A DNA stretch of 8,478 nucleotides, taken from a bacterium. GTDB lineage: Bacteria > Bdellovibrionota_C > UBA2361 > OMII01. The notes under the pieces were generated by a model, which did no database searches, had not been told where the DNA came from, and saw nothing but the letters and a program-made list of their open reading frames with translations. Positions 5,432-8,478 of the stretch are shown here, in pieces. The DNA lies in assembly GCA_017853915.1 (NCBI GenBank), contig JAFMIS010000098.1, positions 1 to 8,478 on the forward strand, written 5' to 3'. Made by a program: the position numbers and the translations under genes. How positions within the stretch are numbered: the stretch's first letter is position 1; each line of letters starts with the position of its first letter.

Positions 5432-5640
5432 TTCGTATCGTTCATCAAAGCCTGTACATTTAACCAAACTTAGGGAAAACTCATCCCTGGTCGCGCACTC
5501 TCAACGCTAGCCAGAGGGCGAACCACAATCACTACTCTGAACCCACATGGGTTCAAGGCGGTACTCAGGCGAGGCCATCAAGTCACAGGTAGGCATCCCG
5601 CAGGCCCCGTACGGAATGAAGGCTAGCTAGGAGATAGCAG
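5432..5640 (+). promoter_or_regulatory. 209-bp non-coding leader region before the tRNA-binding protein gene
   Basis: No frame here gives a plausible gene. It contains a weak promoter-like pair TTCGTA (5432-5437)/TACATT (5455-5460) with a 17-bp spacer, a short stem AGGGA/TCCCT (5472-5476/5484-5488), a perfect 7-bp hairpin at 5538-5555, and a 7-bp inverted repeat GCTAGCC (5506-5512)/GGCTAGC (5621-5627). The right arm of that repeat abuts the Shine-Dalgarno TAGGAG (5629-5634), eight bases or less from ATG 5641. An RNA-level control of the downstream genes is possible but unproven; it matches no riboswitch class I can name. Confidence 0.4.
5538..5555 (+). repeat. Perfect 7-bp hairpin in the holB-downstream leader
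   Basis: TGAACCC and GGGTTCA are exact reverse complements separated by ACAT. No T run follows, so it is not a simple intrinsic terminator. It may be a stem of a structured leader RNA or a palindromic protein-binding site. Confidence 0.5.
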
Positions 5641-6039
5641 ATGGAATCGCATGACCCTCAACACAACGCAGCCCCTACCAATCCACCAGTAAGCACCCCC
5701 GTCACCGATGAAATAGATATCGAGACCTTCGCCAAGATTAAATTTCGAGTGGCCACTATCGAGAAGGTTGAACAAGTACCCAAATCAAAGAAGCTTCTGC
5801 AGATCCAACTGGATCTTGGAGAGCTGGGCAAAAGACAGATCGTCTCTGGCATCGCGTTGCACTACACCCCGGAGCAACTCGTAGGCAAGCAAATTATTAT
5901 CGTGGCGAATCTAAAGCCCGCTAAACTGATGGGCGTAGAGAGTCACGGCATGCTGCTCGCGGCCTCAACAGAGGGCGATGAAATTCTCGCGATTGTAACT
6001 CCAGACAAACCGATCCCCGCGGGAGCGAGGGTTCGGTAA
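5641..6039 (+). CDS. Stand-alone tRNA-binding OB-fold protein (MetRS beta / Trbp111-like)
   Basis: This 132-residue protein is the C-terminal dimerisation and tRNA-binding domain of methionyl-tRNA synthetase, or its free form Trbp111. After a 22-residue Pro/Asn/Thr-rich N-terminus, the OB-fold starts at DEIDIETFAKIKFRVATIE (23-41). KSKKLLQIQLDLGE (49-62), RQIVSGIALHYTPEQLVGK (66-84), IIIVANLKPAKLMGVESHGM (86-105) and a final IPAGARVR follow. These match the VxxVxxxxxSxKLL, SGI and VANLxPxKxxGxxSxGM elements of the family. The synthetase catalytic domain (HIGH, KMSKS) is absent, and the N-terminal sequence shows no remnant of it. A good Shine-Dalgarno (TAGGAG) precedes ATG 5641. It probably helps tRNA delivery to a MetRS encoded elsewhere, or acts as a general tRNA chaperone. 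tatD starts 5 nt after its stop. Confidence 0.9.
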   Translation: MESHDPQHNAAPTNPPVSTPVTDEIDIETFAKIKFRVATIEKVEQVPKSKKLLQIQLDLGELGKRQIVSGIALHYTPEQLVGKQIIIVANLKPAKLMGVESHGMLLAASTEGDEILAIVTPDKPIPAGARVR

Positions 6040-6044
6040 ATAAG

Positions 6045-6824
6045 ATGCCGATCGAATTGATCGATTCCCATTGTCACCTCGATATGGAGCCATTTGATGG
6101 TGATCGCGATGATTGCGTCGCGCGCGCCACCGGCGCCGGAGTCACCCGATTAATCACCATCGGCACTGGCTCCGGATTGAGTGGCGCCAAGAAAGCTATA
6201 GCTCTGGCGGAGAAACACCCCCACGTCTGGGCATCTGTCGGCATCCATCCCCATAGCGCGGGCGATACAATCGATTTCACGGAGCTTGAAAAACTAGCGC
6301 GACATCCCAAAGTTGTGGGGATCGGCGAAACAGGGCTCGATTTTTTTAGGGATTGGGCCCCCGTCGAAAAACAGAGAGCCATCTTCCAAGCCCAAATTGC
6401 GCTGGCTCGCGCGATCAAAAAACCTCTCATCATTCACTCCCGTGACGCCGGAGAGGAGTGCCTTGCTACCCTTGTCGAACACCAAGCGGGCGAAGTGGGT
6501 GGCGTTTTCCACTGTTTCTCAGAAGACGCGGCCTTTGCCGAGAAGCTCCGCGCTATCGGATTTTTGGTTTCATTCCCAGGCCAGATTACCTTTAAAAAAG
6601 CCAGCGCGGTTCGCGATATCTGCAGGGATATCCCGTTACACCAAATAATGGTCGAGACGGATTCCCCATTTTTAGCCCCGGAACCACACCGAGGGAAGCG
6701 CTGCGAGCCCGCTTTTGTCGTGCATACTGCCCAGAAGATCGCTGAAGTTAAAGGCTTGTCGTTTGAGGAAGTAGCGGCGATAACTACCCGTAACGCCCTC
6801 ACACTATTCTCAACTATGAGGTAG
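6045..6824 (+). CDS. tatD: TatD-family metal-dependent deoxyribonuclease
   Basis: A 259-residue TIM-barrel hydrolase of the TatD family, cytoplasmic Mg-dependent 3'-5' exonucleases linked to DNA repair and oxidative-damage tolerance. Conserved metal-site motifs are all present: DSHCHLD (7-13), VGIHPHSAG (65-73), VGIGETGLDFF (90-100) with the catalytic Glu, IHSRDAGEE (129-137), GGVFHCFSED (152-161), and ETDSPFLAPEPHRGKRCEP (204-222). The C-terminus ends with the expected TTRNALTLF helix. Length is standard (about 260). It starts 5 nt after the tRNA-binding protein stop, with only a poor Shine-Dalgarno site, which suggests translational coupling. Its own 3' end carries the ribosome site of the next gene. 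TatD next to metG and holB is a common bacterial arrangement. Confidence 0.94.
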   Translation: MPIELIDSHCHLDMEPFDGDRDDCVARATGAGVTRLITIGTGSGLSGAKKAIALAEKHPHVWASVGIHPHSAGDTIDFTELEKLARHPKVVGIGETGLDFFRDWAPVEKQRAIFQAQIALARAIKKPLIIHSRDAGEECLATLVEHQAGEVGGVFHCFSEDAAFAEKLRAIGFLVSFPGQITFKKASAVRDICRDIPLHQIMVETDSPFLAPEPHRGKRCEPAFVVHTAQKIAEVKGLSFEEVAAITTRNALTLFSTMR

Positions 6825-6825
6825 G
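6819..6825 (+). promoter_or_regulatory. Shine-Dalgarno of the crotonase gene, embedded in the tatD end
   Basis: GAGGTAG just upstream of ATG 6829 spans the last codon and the TAG stop of tatD. With only 4 nt between the genes, this placement means ribosomes finishing tatD can reinitiate on the next gene. Confidence 0.5.
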
Positions 6826-6828
6826 CGC

Positions 6829-7608
6829 ATGACTTATAAAACGATCAGGGTTTCCTCTGTCAATCGAGTTACCACCATCACTATCAATCGTCCAGACGCT
6901 CGAAACTCCTTAACGGCCGAGACGATCCACGAGCTCATCCACGCCTTCACCCAGATAGCATCTGACGACCACACGCGGAGCGTTCTACTGACCGGGGAGG
7001 GCACAGAGTCATTCTGCGCCGGCGCCGACATCAAGGCCCTTCAAGACAATGCGACGCCCGATGCGCGCAGGGAATTCTTTGAGTCAGTAGCGAACCTGAT
7101 TCAAGCCATCCGGCGCTGTCCTGCTCCGGTTGTCGCGGCGGTGCACGGCTTCGCTGTCGCTGGAGGATGCGGGCTGGCGGCCGCGAGTGACATCTGTATC
7201 GCCGCTGATGACGCTGTCTTCGGACTACCGGAAGTTGGAATAGGCCTAGCTCCGATGGTAGTTATGGCCCCTATCAGTCGCTCGATAAACAACAAAGGGC
7301 TCGCTCTCCTGGCCTTAACTGGTGAGCGAATCAACGCTTCTAGGGCCCTTGCCATCGGCCTCATTTCTGAGGTCGTTCCTAAGGCTACCTTGATGGAGCG
7401 TGCCATGGAGGTGTGTCAAACTATATCAAAACAGGGCCCGCATGCGGTCCGGGCAACCAAGGCGGCCCTGCTCGATCTCACGGAGAGAGATTTCGACTCG
7501 GTCATTCACGAGCTCGCCGACACAAGCGCTCTCGTTAGCCTCGGCGCCGAGGCAACCGAGGGAATTAAAGCTTTTAGCGAGAAGCGCCCTCCCGCTTGGA
7601 AGAAATAA
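6829..7608 (+). CDS. Enoyl-CoA hydratase/isomerase (crotonase) family protein
   Basis: A 259-residue crotonase-superfamily protein, acting on acyl-CoA thioesters in the cytoplasm. Evidence includes the N-terminal ITINRPDARNSL (17-28), the CoA-binding and first oxyanion-hole motif SFCAGADIKAL (61-71), the second oxyanion-hole motif VHGFAVAGGCGLAAASDICIA (105-125, Gly112-Gly113), and FGLPEVGIGLAP (131-142), followed by the LTGERINASRALAIGLISEVV helix region. The Glu164-equivalent of rat mitochondrial hydratase is kept (Glu135), but the Glu144-equivalent is Gly115 in the AGGCGLA motif. Such Gly variants are common among crotonases, so the exact reaction (hydratase, isomerase or other) is open. 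It sits 4 nt after tatD and 20 nt before an MBL-fold hydrolase, so all three are probably co-transcribed. No acyl-CoA dehydrogenase or thiolase is nearby. Confidence 0.92.
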   Translation: MTYKTIRVSSVNRVTTITINRPDARNSLTAETIHELIHAFTQIASDDHTRSVLLTGEGTESFCAGADIKALQDNATPDARREFFESVANLIQAIRRCPAPVVAAVHGFAVAGGCGLAAASDICIAADDAVFGLPEVGIGLAPMVVMAPISRSINNKGLALLALTGERINASRALAIGLISEVVPKATLMERAMEVCQTISKQGPHAVRATKAALLDLTERDFDSVIHELADTSALVSLGAEATEGIKAFSEKRPPAWKK

Positions 7609-7628
7609 AGAGTACAGGGTATCGCACC

Positions 7629-8468
7629 ATGAACAATGCGACACGAAAGTTAGGTAGGTTCTCGATTCGAGAGGTGGTCTTCGGTTCATTTCGACTCGAT
7701 GGAGGATGCATGTTTGGATCCGTCCCGAAGAACCTATGGTCGCGAAGCATCCCTGCAGACGAAGAAAACTGCATCCCTCTAGTGTGCCGCTCTCTCCTGA
7801 TCGAAGACTCCTCTCGGAAAATTCTGCTCGATGTTGGATGCGGCGATAAATGGAACGACAAGTCACGGGCGATTTATCGAATTCAAAACACACCCGTTGA
7901 ATCGCTGGGATTTAGGCCGGATGAGATCACCGATGTGATTTTGACCCATCTACACTTCGACCATGCCGGAGGGATCTCCTATCGCGGCGCCAACGGAGCG
8001 CTTATGCTCACCTACCCGAACGCCACGATTCATCTTCAGACCGCCAACTGGGAGCACGCTCGCAATCCGACCCCCAAGGACAAAGCCAGTTACCTTCCGG
8101 AAAATATCGACCCCCTCGTCGGCGCGCGTCTTCAACTGTGTAATGGCACTGCTGAGATTATTCCGGGAATTATCGCGCACCGAGTCGACGGTCATACTCG
8201 GGGGCAGCAGTGGATCGAAATCTTTCAGGATGGGAAGAGCATCTTTTTTCCAACCGACCTCATACCTACGAGTCATCACGTACCTCTTGCGTACCACATG
8301 GGATACGACGTGTGCGCCGAGACACTCTTGAACGAAAAACTCTCATTTCTCCAAAGCGCTATTAAACCAGGCGTTGAAGTCTGCTTTCAGCATGACAGGG
8401 ACGTGGCATGGGCAACAATCACTCGCGGAGAGAAGGGAAACTTTGTCGCGCATCCGCGTACGCTCTGA
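7629..8468 (+). CDS. Metallo-beta-lactamase-fold hydrolase
   Basis: A 279-residue MBL-fold protein with the binuclear metal ligands in order: HLHFDH (107-112), His189 in VDGHTRGQQ, Asp210 in FPTDLIP and His256 in CFQHDRD. All metal ligands appear present, so it should be active. The N-terminal LDGGCMFGSVPKNLW (23-37) and the LLDVGCGDKW segment (67-75) are typical of a family often annotated as lactonase- or quorum-quenching-like MBL hydrolases, although true substrates are mostly unknown. ATG 7629 is preceded by AGGG nine bases upstream; an in-frame TTG at 7596 would overlap the crotonase gene. The protein has no signal peptide, so a cytoplasmic location is likely. Placement 20 nt after the crotonase suggests a shared operon, possibly hydrolysis of a lactone or thioester product. 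That is inference. Confidence 0.9.
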   Translation: MNNATRKLGRFSIREVVFGSFRLDGGCMFGSVPKNLWSRSIPADEENCIPLVCRSLLIEDSSRKILLDVGCGDKWNDKSRAIYRIQNTPVESLGFRPDEITDVILTHLHFDHAGGISYRGANGALMLTYPNATIHLQTANWEHARNPTPKDKASYLPENIDPLVGARLQLCNGTAEIIPGIIAHRVDGHTRGQQWIEIFQDGKSIFFPTDLIPTSHHVPLAYHMGYDVCAETLLNEKLSFLQSAIKPGVEVCFQHDRDVAWATITRGEKGNFVAHPRTL

Positions 8469-8478
8469 GCCCGAATAG

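Noticed and set aside
5550..5575. T-box-like string AAGGCGGTACTCAGGCG in the leader before the MetRS-related gene
   Set aside because: It resembles the T-box antiterminator only loosely. The UGGN bulge that pairs with the tRNA acceptor end is missing, no Stem I or terminator is evident, and T-boxes are rare outside Gram-positive bacteria.
6074..6802. Minus-strand open frames of 119, 72 and 122 residues opposite tatD
   Set aside because: They mirror a complete TatD gene with every metal-binding motif and have no recognisable domain.
7426..7893. A 155-residue minus-strand open frame across the crotonase/MBL junction
   Set aside because: It is antisense to two well-supported genes, shows no family motif and is Arg/Cys/Ser-rich, as expected for a shadow frame.

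Overview
The window reads as chromosomal DNA from a Gram-negative bacterium with dense housekeeping-type genes and roughly balanced GC content. The evidence is an MlaA-family outer-membrane lipid-transport protein, a small beta-barrel-like outer-membrane protein with a Sec signal peptide, and bacterial HolB and TatD genes. The closest lineage is uncertain. A free-standing MetRS beta-type tRNA-binding protein next to holB and tatD suggests the Verrucomicrobiota (Opitutae-like)/PVC group or a deltaproteobacterial-type lineage, but this is inference from gene content, not a measured placement. No rRNA, tRNA, CRISPR array, insertion sequence, integrase or phage gene was seen.

Layout. Bases 2-511 hold the 3' end of an unrecognised + strand gene with a Pro/Thr linker. 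A RidA-superfamily gene (598-1029, +) follows. It converges, 7 bp away, on a minus-strand cluster transcribed from right to left: a class I/II aminotransferase (3535-2297), an MlaA homologue (2285-1479) and an OsmC/Ohr-family protein (1450-1037). Upstream of that cluster is a separate minus-strand gene for a beta-barrel-type outer-membrane protein (4286-3696). It ends in a clear Rho-independent terminator and begins in a 170-bp divergent intergenic region.

From 4457 to the right edge everything reads on the + strand: holB (DNA polymerase III delta prime), a 209-bp non-coding stretch, then a tightly packed group. That group is a stand-alone MetRS-beta/Trbp111-type tRNA-binding protein, TatD nuclease, an enoyl-CoA hydratase-family protein and a metallo-beta-lactamase-fold hydrolase, with gaps of 5, 4 and 20 nt.

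How the genes fit together. holB-metG-tatD is a familiar bacterial neighbourhood. Here only the tRNA-binding tail of MetRS is present between holB and tatD, and a crotonase plus an MBL hydrolase have been appended. The minus-strand trio mixes amino-acid metabolism, outer-membrane lipid asymmetry and peroxide/thiol defence with no single obvious pathway. No clearly new defence or mobile system is visible. The best leads are the stand-alone tRNA-binding protein and its long leader, possible leaderless starts of ridA and holB, the MlaA signal-peptide ambiguity, and a RidA and a crotonase that each lack a textbook catalytic residue.
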